This document shows, one piece after another, positions 1 to 5,854 of a stretch of DNA of 7,738 nucleotides (its first letter is position 1; every line of letters begins with the position of its first letter). Position numbers and translations under genes: made by a program. The stretch comes from Flavobacteriaceae bacterium (lineage in GTDB: Bacteria > Bacteroidota > Bacteroidia > Flavobacteriales > Flavobacteriaceae): the NCBI GenBank assembly GCA_030625995.1, contig DAOUPU010000114.1, positions 1 to 7,738 on the forward strand, read 5' to 3'. The notes beneath the pieces are model-generated. The model worked only from the letters and a program-made list of their open reading frames with translations, made no database searches and was not told where the DNA came from.

Positions 1-1524
1 ACTGTTAAATCTATTTGGACGTCCTTTCAGGTTCAATTCATAGGCCTCTAATGCCTCTTGTGGTCTATTCATTGCCAATAACATATCACCATAAAGCTCT
101 CTGGTGGGTAAAACTTCGCCAGGAGTAACCCCATGCTTCTGTGTATTATCTTCCATAATTGCAGCTCCCTTCATAAGAGAAATTCCCTTTTCTTGATCTC
201 CTTTGGAAAAGTATAACCATGCCTCTGACGTTTTTATCTGAATAGCAACGAGATTTGCATTTGATTCTTCTTCATTATTTATGAGCTCCTGTCTCAAAGT
301 TACAAGTACTCCAATTTCCTTATTGGCAGCATCAAAGTTCTTAGTGTGTGCAGCACCTAACGCCCGGCCAAAGTGATGTATTGATTTTTGCCATGGAAAC
401 TGTTTCCAAACCACCTCGGAATTATGCAACTCGAGATTAGCTGCTTTTTCCCATTGTTTGTTTTCCAATGCAATTCGGACGGGAATGGCGGCAAAAGGAT
501 AGGCTATAGCAGAAAGATTGTGATTATTAACATTATAAATGCTTCTTAAATACTCGTTTTGTCTGATCGCGTTAATATTGTCTCCTTTTTGTAAATAGGC
601 ATAGACCAAATAACCCATTGCATGAATTTCATTTGCCCACACTCCATCCATTTCAACTTCTTGAGCATAACATTGGGCAGCAGATGCTGAATATACATTT
701 GAACTTATCGATTCATCCCATAGGCCAAGTCTTGTAAAAATATGAGATGGCATGTGTAGAGCATGGGCTGAGGATGGCGCAATTTCAGCATATTTCCTCG
801 CTGTACTAAGCGCTAATGGAGCAAGTTCGGGATTGTCGTAATTATGAATGATATAATGTGCAATTCCGGGATGGTTAGGTTGCTCAGGAAAAATAGATTC
901 CAATATTTTTCCAGCTTTTCTTTCATTTGTATGATTCTTGTCTGCATTATCTGCGGTTGATTTAAGTGCCAGAGCATAAAAGATTGCAGCTTCAGTATCA
1001 TTTTCGTACTTTAAATAATTCTCTTCCATTTTTTTCTCCATCCTACCCTGTCTGATCTTATGATCAACTGTTTCCCAATCCGTGTAATATACACCTATCG
1101 CATCCAAATAATCTTGTTCTCTTTCAGTTTTGGGAAGTGTTTGTGCAATCTCTATTATCTTTGACCCTTTTTTCAAAACTTCCTCCGTAGGTTCAAACCA
1201 AATAGTATGATAAATGCTCATAGCAACGCCCCAATATGCCATGGGGCAGTTCGGGTCTTCGTCTATAACTTTAACAAACGCTTTTTCTGCCTCTTCATAT
1301 TCAAAGGAATGCAACAATGAAATAGCCAGATTAAATGTTTCCTGGGTAGCATATTTACAGGATAAGACAAACTCAACCTCTCCAAAATTAGTCCCACCAC
1401 ACAGGGCCAGCTCTCCTCTTAAAAAATCTATAGAGGCCAATTCCGGATTAGGTTCTGCCTTCTTTTTTTGACATGAAAAAATTAACATGATAGAAAGTAG
1501 AGTAATAAATTTGATCAGTTTCAT
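1..1524 (-). CDS. TPR-family lipoprotein, C-terminus cut off by the window edge
   Basis: The reading frame is open from an ATG at 1524-1522 to base 1, giving 508 codons with no stop, so the 3' end lies outside the window. Residues 1-18 form a lipoprotein signal: two lysines, a hydrophobic stretch and a lipobox ending IFSC with Cys18, followed by QKKK. The mature protein would be lipid-anchored and extracytoplasmic. The rest is alpha-helical, with TPR-like signatures such as CPMAYWGVAMS (93-103) and repeated Ala/Leu/Tyr helix pairs. The segment with HYIIH (223-227) and HALHMPSHIFTRLG (254-267), and GEVLPTRELYGDM (469-481), match a TPR protein family I recall in Bacteroidota and other bacteria; perhaps 40-60 residues are missing at the end. 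The histidines are conserved in my memory of the family, but no reaction or partner is known to me. It is a separate unit from the oxidase cluster, lying beyond the RAYT gene. Function unknown. Confidence 0.85.
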   Translation of the reverse strand, partial: MKLIKFITLLSIMLIFSCQKKKAEPNPELASIDFLRGELALCGGTNFGEVEFVLSCKYATQETFNLAISLLHSFEYEEAEKAFVKVIDEDPNCPMAYWGVAMSIYHTIWFEPTEEVLKKGSKIIEIAQTLPKTEREQDYLDAIGVYYTDWETVDHKIRQGRMEKKMEENYLKYENDTEAAIFYALALKSTADNADKNHTNERKAGKILESIFPEQPNHPGIAHYIIHNYDNPELAPLALSTARKYAEIAPSSAHALHMPSHIFTRLGLWDESISSNVYSASAAQCYAQEVEMDGVWANEIHAMGYLVYAYLQKGDNINAIRQNEYLRSIYNVNNHNLSAIAYPFAAIPVRIALENKQWEKAANLELHNSEVVWKQFPWQKSIHHFGRALGAAHTKNFDAANKEIGVLVTLRQELINNEEESNANLVAIQIKTSEAWLYFSKGDQEKGISLMKGAAIMEDNTQKHGVTPGEVLPTRELYGDMLLAMNRPQEALEAYELNLKGRPNRFNS

Positions 1525-1567
1525 AATCAGAAGTTTTTATCTAGTATTTATAAAAAGACCATTTTTC

Positions 1568-1664
1568 GCAATTAAAACTAATTGCACTTCTAATAAAATG
1601 GTAAGAGGTTTTAGGAAGTGATTAGGGTAAAGTTACAAAAAAATTATTAAGTAACTTTTGTTAC
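1568..1664. promoter_or_regulatory. Inverted repeats upstream of the TPR lipoprotein gene
   Basis: The 193-nt gap between the RAYT stop and the lipoprotein start contains three symmetric elements besides the REP-like palindrome. GCAATTA/TAATTGC (1568-1574 and 1579-1585) has 7-bp arms around 4 nt. CACTTCTAA (1585-1593) pairs with TTAGGAAGTG (1611-1620), nine pairs with one bulged G. GTAAC-TTTT-GTTAC (1651-1664) is a perfect 5-bp repeat with a 4-nt spacer, a geometry like CRP/FNR-family sites. A partial -7 box (TAACTTTA on the minus strand, near 1628-1635) lies just downstream of the last repeat, without a clear -33 box. The symmetry is seen; a role as operators or leader structure is inferred. 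Confidence 0.35.
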
Positions 1665-1680
1665 ATTATTATCTTACTTC

Positions 1681-1713
1681 ATACCTGTCAGGTTTTTAAA
1701 ACCTGACAGGTAT
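1681..1713. repeat. REP-like palindrome, copy 1 (3' flank of RAYT)
   Basis: This is a perfect inverted repeat with 16-bp arms (1681-1696 and 1698-1713) around a single central T at 1697. The 29-nt core (1683-1711) is ACCTGTCAGGT, TTTTAAA, ACCTGACAGGT. Each 11-nt outer block is itself a palindrome around one base. It lies 4 nt beyond the RAYT stop codon, so it would also form a hairpin at the end of that transcript. The core is the exact reverse complement of the core at 2364-2392, as expected for paired REP sequences mobilised by a RAYT. Confidence 0.85.
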
Positions 1714-1717
1714 ACAA

Positions 1718-2275
1718 TCAATATTCGAATAGAAATTTATTATCCAATATTAGTCTTTTTGCTTGATGTACATATGTGAAGTTTTCAAGATCATCAAATA
1801 AATCCAAAACTTCACTATAGGCAATAATTTGAGAATTTTTAATTAACGTTTGGTGGTAAGACGAGAAAGAATAATCTTCAAAATTATATAAGATATCGTG
1901 CTTAGCTGGATTCGTATTTACATAAATAATCAAATTCCTCAAGTAATATTCCGAATCCAATTTAATTCTCTTAAATGGTCTTTCAAATAATGCACCTGTT
2001 CTGCTATGAGCATTATTAAATGACTTGGCATAAGCATTGAAGAAATTTGAGAATTTTTGTGAGGTAATTTCAGCTTCAGTATCAACTCTAATAACTAAAT
2101 GAAAATGATTGTTGAGTAAACAATATGCATAAACCGTTACATGCGGAATTAAATGTTTTATAAAAAGTTTGATAAAATAACTATAATTATCCGAATTCAT
2201 AAAGATCTTACAACTATTGATCCCTCTATTATAAATATGGTAATAATGATCTTTTTCTAATACCTCCGATTTCAT
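1718..2275 (-). CDS. REP-associated tyrosine transposase (RAYT), IS200/IS605-like Y1 HUH family
   Basis: This 185-residue protein belongs to the Y1 transposase family (IS200-like fold), which nicks and joins single-stranded DNA at hairpins. Visible motifs, in order: YHIYNRGIN (12-20), the N-terminal family signature; NNHFHLV (55-61) with the HUH metal-binding pair His57 and His59; NAYAKSFNNAHSRTGALFERPFKR-type segment from 80 on, with the likely nucleophile Tyr82; and YLRNLIIYVNTNP (111-123), the usual family motif. Length fits complete RAYTs and I see no frameshift, so it may be active. I chose the ATG at 2275 because it directly precedes the family signature and follows AGAAG; the frame extends to a GTG at 2317, adding 14 unconserved residues. 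Long palindromes flank the gene 4 nt after its stop and about 80 nt before its start. RAYTs are usually single-copy chromosomal genes that spread REP elements rather than themselves. Confidence 0.9.
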   Translation of the reverse strand: MKSEVLEKDHYYHIYNRGINSCKIFMNSDNYSYFIKLFIKHLIPHVTVYAYCLLNNHFHLVIRVDTEAEITSQKFSNFFNAYAKSFNNAHSRTGALFERPFKRIKLDSEYYLRNLIIYVNTNPAKHDILYNFEDYSFSSYHQTLIKNSQIIAYSEVLDLFDDLENFTYVHQAKRLILDNKFLFEY

Positions 2276-2357
2276 ATTATCTTCTTTTGAAAAATTTATA
2301 CATATTAAGTAAACCACTAGTTTAGTTTATTAATGCAAAAAAACTCAAAAGTTTACA

Positions 2358-2398
2358 TTTTACACCTGTCAGGTTTTAAAAACCTGACAGGTGTAAAA
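2358..2398. repeat. REP-like palindrome, copy 2 (5' flank of RAYT, end of the oxidase cluster)
   Basis: This is a perfect inverted repeat with 20-bp arms (2358-2377 and 2379-2398) around one central A at 2378. The 29-nt core (2364-2392) is identical to copy 1 read on the other strand; the flanking TTTTAC/GTAAAA pairs are specific to this copy. It begins 4 nt after the stop codon of the DUF420 gene on the minus strand, with a T-run between stop and hairpin. It would therefore cap the 3' end of the oxidase-cluster mRNA and may limit read-through into the RAYT gene. That role is inferred; no T-run follows the hairpin, so it is not a standard intrinsic terminator. Confidence 0.85.
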
Positions 2399-2402
2399 AA
2401 AC

Positions 2403-2918
2403 TCAATAATAAGGTGCTATCATAATATAAACCAATACGCCACTAATCGTAACATACAACCACAAAGGAAAAGTGAATCTTGCAATTTTTTTATGCCTTT
2501 TAAAATCAGAAGTAATTGCTCGAAAATAGGTTATTAACACAAAAGGAATTACCGCAATCGACAATAAAATATGAGAAATTAGAATAAAATAATAGAAGTA
2601 TTTAATAATCCCCGTTCCTCCATAAATAGTTGAATCTGAGGTTATGTGATAGGCAATATAGAGCATCAAAAAAATCACAGATAACAGGATCGCCGTTTTC
2701 ATCAATCGCTCGTGCAGTTTTCTCTTATTACTTTTAATCGACCATACCGCCATTATTAAAACCAACGCCGTTGAGGCATTAATACTTGCGTAGACAGGTG
2801 GTAAAAAAATTGGCAGGTCGACATCTACCTTAATCCCAAATAAAGCGGCAACGGCAAGGGGAATGATCACCGACAAAGCAACGATGAGTTTATTGTATTT
2901 TGTAGCTGGGTCTTTCAA
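2403..2918 (-). CDS. DUF420 membrane protein, CtaM/YozB-like oxidase assembly factor
   Basis: This 171-residue protein has five predicted membrane helices (about 10-29, 39-61, 73-95, 107-131, 146-169). It matches the DUF420 family by KRKLHERLMKTA (65-76), LYIAYHITSDST (86-97), ISHILLSIAVIP (114-125) and a C-terminal RHKKIARFTFPLWLYVTISG segment (141-160). His69, His91, His116 and His142 lie in or next to these motifs. The Staphylococcus aureus member CtaM is known to be needed for a heme-copper oxidase, so a role in cytochrome oxidase maturation at the cytoplasmic membrane is likely here, supported by the adjacent SCO and COX genes. The start is TTG at 2918: no ATG or GTG lies between it and the in-frame stop upstream, and the protein then begins like its relatives. 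It follows the SCO gene after 75 nt. The biochemical role is not established. Confidence 0.85.
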   Translation of the reverse strand: MKDPATKYNKLIVALSVIIPLAVAALFGIKVDVDLPIFLPPVYASINASTALVLIMAVWSIKSNKRKLHERLMKTAILLSVIFLMLYIAYHITSDSTIYGGTGIIKYFYYFILISHILLSIAVIPFVLITYFRAITSDFKRHKKIARFTFPLWLYVTISGVLVYIMIAPYY

Positions 2919-2993
2919 TATAGGTACGATTTAATATTCTTAACACACCTCTTAATTCCTTCGTGTCCCAATAGTTATTTGGTGGGAAACTTT

Positions 2994-3629
2994 TTATTCC
3001 TTTAATAAAATGGCAATATCTTCTTTAAGCCATTGCACTTCTTTATCATCCAGACCATTATAATATTTGATCGGATTTACATTTTCTCCTGATTTCACAG
3101 TTCTTGATCGTATATAACCCTCTTTATCTATCAGTGCGAATAATCCGGAATGTTCAAAACCTCCTTCAACATCTTTATTTTCTCCAACATATAACCTAAA
3201 ACCATCATGTGAAAACGCATAAATATCATCTTTTAACCCTGTCAATAAATACCAGGTCTTCAAGGTTATTCCATTTTTTTTTGCATAGGCCTTAAGAACT
3301 TCAGGCGTATCTCTTTTAGGATCAATACTAATGGAAGCCATTCCAAAATTCGGATTACCATAAAATTTATTTTGAATATTCACCATGCTCTTATTCATTA
3401 CAGGGCAAATTGTTGGGCATGAAGTAAAGAAGAATTCAACTATATACACCTTATTCTCATAGTTTTTATTGCTAATTTGAATATTGTCCTGATTGGTAAA
3501 TTCAAAGTCTGGTACCTTCTCAAATTTTACAAGTTCCTGTTTTGAAAATTTGTCGGCAATTTTAGGTACGGCCCAAATCCCAAATATCAAAATAATTAAG
3601 GCAACTACTATATAGGAGTTTTTTTTCAT
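2994..3629 (-). CDS. SCO1/SenC family copper chaperone
   Basis: This 211-residue protein is a thioredoxin-fold copper chaperone that delivers copper to, or reduces, the CuA site of oxidase subunit II outside the cytoplasmic membrane. Residues 6-22 form a single N-terminal membrane anchor; there is no lipobox cysteine. The copper ligands are all present: CPTIC gives Cys71 and Cys75, and FEHSGLFALID (158-168) gives His160. DPKRDTP (103-109) is another SCO signature. Length is normal for the family. The start is the ATG at 3629-3627, which leaves 36 nt after the preceding gene. It sits between a probable degenerate relative upstream and the DUF420 gene downstream, in the assembly-factor half of the oxidase cluster. 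No strong promoter of its own is visible. Identification is firm; the exact copper or redox role is inferred from the family. Confidence 0.95.
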   Translation of the reverse strand: MKKNSYIVVALIILIFGIWAVPKIADKFSKQELVKFEKVPDFEFTNQDNIQISNKNYENKVYIVEFFFTSCPTICPVMNKSMVNIQNKFYGNPNFGMASISIDPKRDTPEVLKAYAKKNGITLKTWYLLTGLKDDIYAFSHDGFRLYVGENKDVEGGFEHSGLFALIDKEGYIRSRTVKSGENVNPIKYYNGLDDKEVQWLKEDIAILLKE

Positions 3630-3665
3630 TATGGATCAAATTACAGTTGCTATAAAATTAAGCAA

Positions 3666-4316
3666 TTATATTTCTCTTTTATTTTTCTTTAATGCCAATC
3701 TATATTCCGCCAAAACAACTTTAACATCATCAACCATTTTTTTATGAATTGGTGCTACAGATTCTGCATTATAACCATATAAAATTCCATTGGGTTGATC
3801 CTCGTCGTCATTTCTACCTCTTAAATTCATCTCTCTATCAATGATAAAAGCATCGGGCGTATAAAAATTTGCGTTCAACTTATAATCTGTTTGCAGGCTG
3901 TTAAACATTTCCAGGATTTGAGCATCTGTTCCAAACACAAAAAACCACTTGTCAACATCAGTTGTAGCCCCGAGTTCCTTTTTTAATTGTTTGGCTTTTT
4001 CCTCTGCTCCAACAGGTAAAACAACAACAAATTGAAAATTTTTATAACCATAAAAATGTTTATATATTTTTTCATTTAAGTTTAAGGCATTGGTTTTTTT
4101 ATTCAGAAGATCATTTCCGAAAAAACATAGAATACTGATCTTATCATCCAAGGTGACAGTATTTTCAGAAGATAAATTAGTAAGGTCATTAACATTTGAC
4201 GTAAGTACAGGAAGTACTGCAAAATTATTAGTGCCGGTTAGCAAAAAAAGATAAAAAGCCAACGGTCCGAAAAATAGTATGGCGAGTATCCACTTATTAT
4301 TTTTATTCTTTGCCAT
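3666..4316 (-). CDS. Membrane-anchored SCO/thioredoxin-fold-like protein lacking copper ligands
   Basis: This 216-residue protein has one N-terminal membrane helix (about 9-27), preceded by a basic stretch, and a soluble domain presumably outside the membrane. By eye the domain runs collinear with the SCO protein encoded next to it: a beta strand ISILCFFGN (60-68) where SCO has VEFFFTSC, KHFYGYKNFQFVVVLP (86-101) where SCO has NKFYGNPNFGMASISI, DKWFFVFGT (122-130) for KTWYLLTGL, and FYTPDAFIIDREMNLRGR (151-168) for the FEHSGLFALID strand. The CxxxC pair and the histidine are all missing; Cys64 is the only cysteine. It is therefore unlikely to bind copper as SCO does. It lies 36 nt before the SCO gene and just after an intrinsic terminator. 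I recall proteins of this kind at the same place in other Flavobacteriia, unnamed. A structural or partner role in oxidase assembly is inference. Confidence 0.7.
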   Translation of the reverse strand: MAKNKNNKWILAILFFGPLAFYLFLLTGTNNFAVLPVLTSNVNDLTNLSSENTVTLDDKISILCFFGNDLLNKKTNALNLNEKIYKHFYGYKNFQFVVVLPVGAEEKAKQLKKELGATTDVDKWFFVFGTDAQILEMFNSLQTDYKLNANFYTPDAFIIDREMNLRGRNDDEDQPNGILYGYNAESVAPIHKKMVDDVKVVLAEYRLALKKNKREI

Positions 4317-4337
4317 GAATTATTAGTATTGTGATAT

Positions 4338-4366
4338 AAAAAAAGCGTTCTGATCATTCAAAACGC
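4338..4366 (-). terminator. Intrinsic terminator after COX IV, inside the oxidase cluster
   Basis: Read on the minus strand, GCGTTTTGA (4366-4358) pairs with TCAGAACGC (4353-4345) through nine base pairs, one of them T-G, around a four-base loop. Seven Ts (4344-4338) follow at once. This is a textbook rho-independent terminator and works only in the minus direction. It lies 21 nt past the COX IV stop codon and 21 nt before the next start codon, so it should reduce transcription from the structural genes into the assembly-factor genes. I see no clear separate promoter for the downstream gene. Confidence 0.8.
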
Positions 4367-4387
4367 CCTGCAATATAATTGATTTAT

Positions 4388-4732
4388 TTAGTAAGTCCAT
4401 CTTGTCCATTCATAACCAATATCATAAACAGAACCTCCCTCGTATAATAAAAAGAAGGTCAAATACGAGATCAAAAAAACAAGAGGCCAGACTATAGATC
4501 GTCTGAACCAAGTTTTTTCATCTCTAAGATGCATGAAGTACCATGCAATTCCATATGCCTTTACCAGAGTTAAGATCAAGAAGATCCAATTTAATACACT
4601 TGTACCCATTAGTTCCGTTAGATGTAAAAAATCTGGTTTAGTAATTCCTAAAAATACTTCTACAATAGTTATAACTGATAGGAAAGCAAATACTCTCCAA
4701 ATTAATCCTGTATGCGATTCCGTGTGTGACAT
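4388..4732 (-). CDS. Cytochrome c oxidase subunit IV, prokaryotic type (COX4_pro)
   Basis: This 114-residue protein is a small accessory subunit of the terminal oxidase in the cytoplasmic membrane. It has three predicted helices (about 10-30, 44-67, 77-97). The diagnostic motif is KAYGIAWYFMHLRDE (58-72), the family's Lys-Ala and FMHL signature at the end of helix 2. Length is normal for the family. The ATG at 4732-4730 follows the long COX3 gene by 18 nt, so the two are surely cotranscribed, and a strong terminator lies just after its stop. In other bacteria this subunit supports assembly or stability of the oxidase and has no catalytic cofactor. Confidence 0.92.
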   Translation of the reverse strand: MSHTESHTGLIWRVFAFLSVITIVEVFLGITKPDFLHLTELMGTSVLNWIFLILTLVKAYGIAWYFMHLRDEKTWFRRSIVWPLVFLISYLTFFLLYEGGSVYDIGYEWTRWTY

Positions 4733-4750
4733 TCTATTTTTTTAATATTA

Positions 4751-5728
4751 TTAGATAAGGTAGAAAAAGGTAAATACAAAAACCCATACTAGATCTACAA
4801 AGTGCCAATATAGTCCAACTTTTTCCACCATTTCATAGTGGCCTCTTCTTTGATATACCCCTAAAATTACATTTATAAGAATAATGATATTGATTAGAAT
4901 TCCAGAAGTAACGTGAAATCCATGAAAACCTGTAATAAAGAAGAATAGATCCGCAAACAGTGTATTACCGTATTCATTCTCCTTTAGATTAGCTCCTTGA
5001 ATAACTTTTACTGATTTACTCAGCAAGATATTAGCGTCCTCTCTGCTAACAATTGTTTTTTCTTTTGTTTCTAGATCTATTAACTCAGTACGTAAAGATA
5101 TATCCGGATGACTTGCAAATCCTTCTTTGACCTGCTCTAATGATACCGGAGGTAAAGAAGCCTCCTGCTCAAACCATATACCATTGTTCTTTGTTTGTTG
5201 TATTCTTTCTGAATGCCCGGGAGAGGCAAAACTTTCCAAAGCAATCTGTTTGCCAGTAGCATCAACAAATTGAACAATTTTACCATCACTTAGTTCAACA
5301 GCTCCATAAGAACCATTAATAAAAGTTTTCCATTCCCATGCCTGAGAACCCAAGAAAATCAGACCTCCAATAACGGTTAAACCCAGATAAAAGATCACTT
5401 TCCCTTGTTTCATCTGTTTACCTGCATCTACGGCAAGTACCATGGTTACCGATGAAAAAATAAGTACAAATGTCATAAAAGCAACATAGTACATCGGATA
5501 AACACCGTGAACAAAAGGAATGTGTGTAAAAACTTGATCGGCAATTGGCCATGAATCTATAAAGTTAAATCGTATAAATCCATAAGCTCCTAAGAATCCT
5601 AAGAAAGTTAAAGCATCGGACATGATGAAAAACCACATCATCATTTTTCCATAACTCGCACCGTAAGGTTCATTTCCTCCACCGCTCCAAGCTCCTCCTT
5701 TTTGGGAATCAGCAATAATTGCCTCCAT
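4751..5728 (-). CDS. Cytochrome c oxidase subunit III with a large soluble insertion
   Basis: This 325-residue protein belongs to the COX3 family, a non-catalytic core subunit of heme-copper oxidases. Five membrane helices are predicted (about 28-52, 76-100, 111-130, 258-290, 304-325), the short bacterial form without the first two helices of the seven-helix type. Family motifs: SQAWEW (128-133) with the conserved Glu132, TGFHGFHVTSG (266-276), and GLYWHFVDLVWVFVF (305-319). Residues about 134-256 form a hydrophilic insertion between the third and fourth helices; canonical COX3 has only a short loop there. The frame through it is clean and its composition resembles the rest, so it is not an assembly artefact. 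I believe long COX3 forms of this kind are usual in flavobacteria. The ATG at 5728-5726 is preceded by a 126-nt gap with a possible promoter and operator. COX IV follows 18 nt after the stop. Confidence 0.93.
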   Translation of the reverse strand: MEAIIADSQKGGAWSGGGNEPYGASYGKMMMWFFIMSDALTFLGFLGAYGFIRFNFIDSWPIADQVFTHIPFVHGVYPMYYVAFMTFVLIFSSVTMVLAVDAGKQMKQGKVIFYLGLTVIGGLIFLGSQAWEWKTFINGSYGAVELSDGKIVQFVDATGKQIALESFASPGHSERIQQTKNNGIWFEQEASLPPVSLEQVKEGFASHPDISLRTELIDLETKEKTIVSREDANILLSKSVKVIQGANLKENEYGNTLFADLFFFITGFHGFHVTSGILINIIILINVILGVYQRRGHYEMVEKVGLYWHFVDLVWVFVFTFFYLI

Positions 5729-5771
5729 AAATAAGATTATTTTAATTGATTATTTTTTAAGAACAAAAAAG

Positions 5772-5805
5772 ATGACAAATGTCATGTTTTCTGATAAAAA
5801 GCAAA
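5772..5805 (-). promoter_or_regulatory. Possible promoter with an inverted repeat over the -7 box, upstream of long COX3
   Basis: In the 126-nt gap between the two COX3 genes, the minus strand has TTTG (5805-5802), an 18-nt spacer and GACATTTG (5783-5776). This matches the Bacteroidota -7 consensus TAnnTTTG in all but its first base. A perfect inverted repeat, ATGACA-AA-TGTCAT (5772-5785), covers the -7 element. The same 9-mer ATGACAAAT recurs at 5819-5827, 47 nt away. This could be an internal promoter with a repressor or activator site. The sequence symmetry is seen; promoter and operator activity are inferred. Confidence 0.4.
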
Positions 5806-5854
5806 AATAAAAAAATAAATGACAAATTAAATCAATTCGCTTTAAAATATGCGA

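Noticed and set aside
813..1001. Minus-strand open frame of 62 codons
   Set aside because: It is an out-of-frame reading inside the lipoprotein gene, whose own frame is open throughout.
1214..1471. Plus-strand open frame of 85 codons
   Set aside because: It lies wholly opposite the lipoprotein gene, which has a signal peptide and family motifs; the opposite-strand frame resembles nothing I know.
2276..2317. N-terminal extension of the RAYT from a GTG at 2317
   Set aside because: The 14 extra residues have no family match, while the ATG at 2275 directly precedes the conserved N-terminal motif and has a purine-rich stretch before it.
1681..2398. A CRISPR array or IS ends with target duplication
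   Set aside because: There are only two repeat units, each palindromic and 650 nt apart with a gene between; no spacers and no terminal inverted repeats with target duplications are visible.
4533..4745. Plus-strand open frame of 70 codons
   Set aside because: It is antisense to the COX IV gene, which has clear family motifs.
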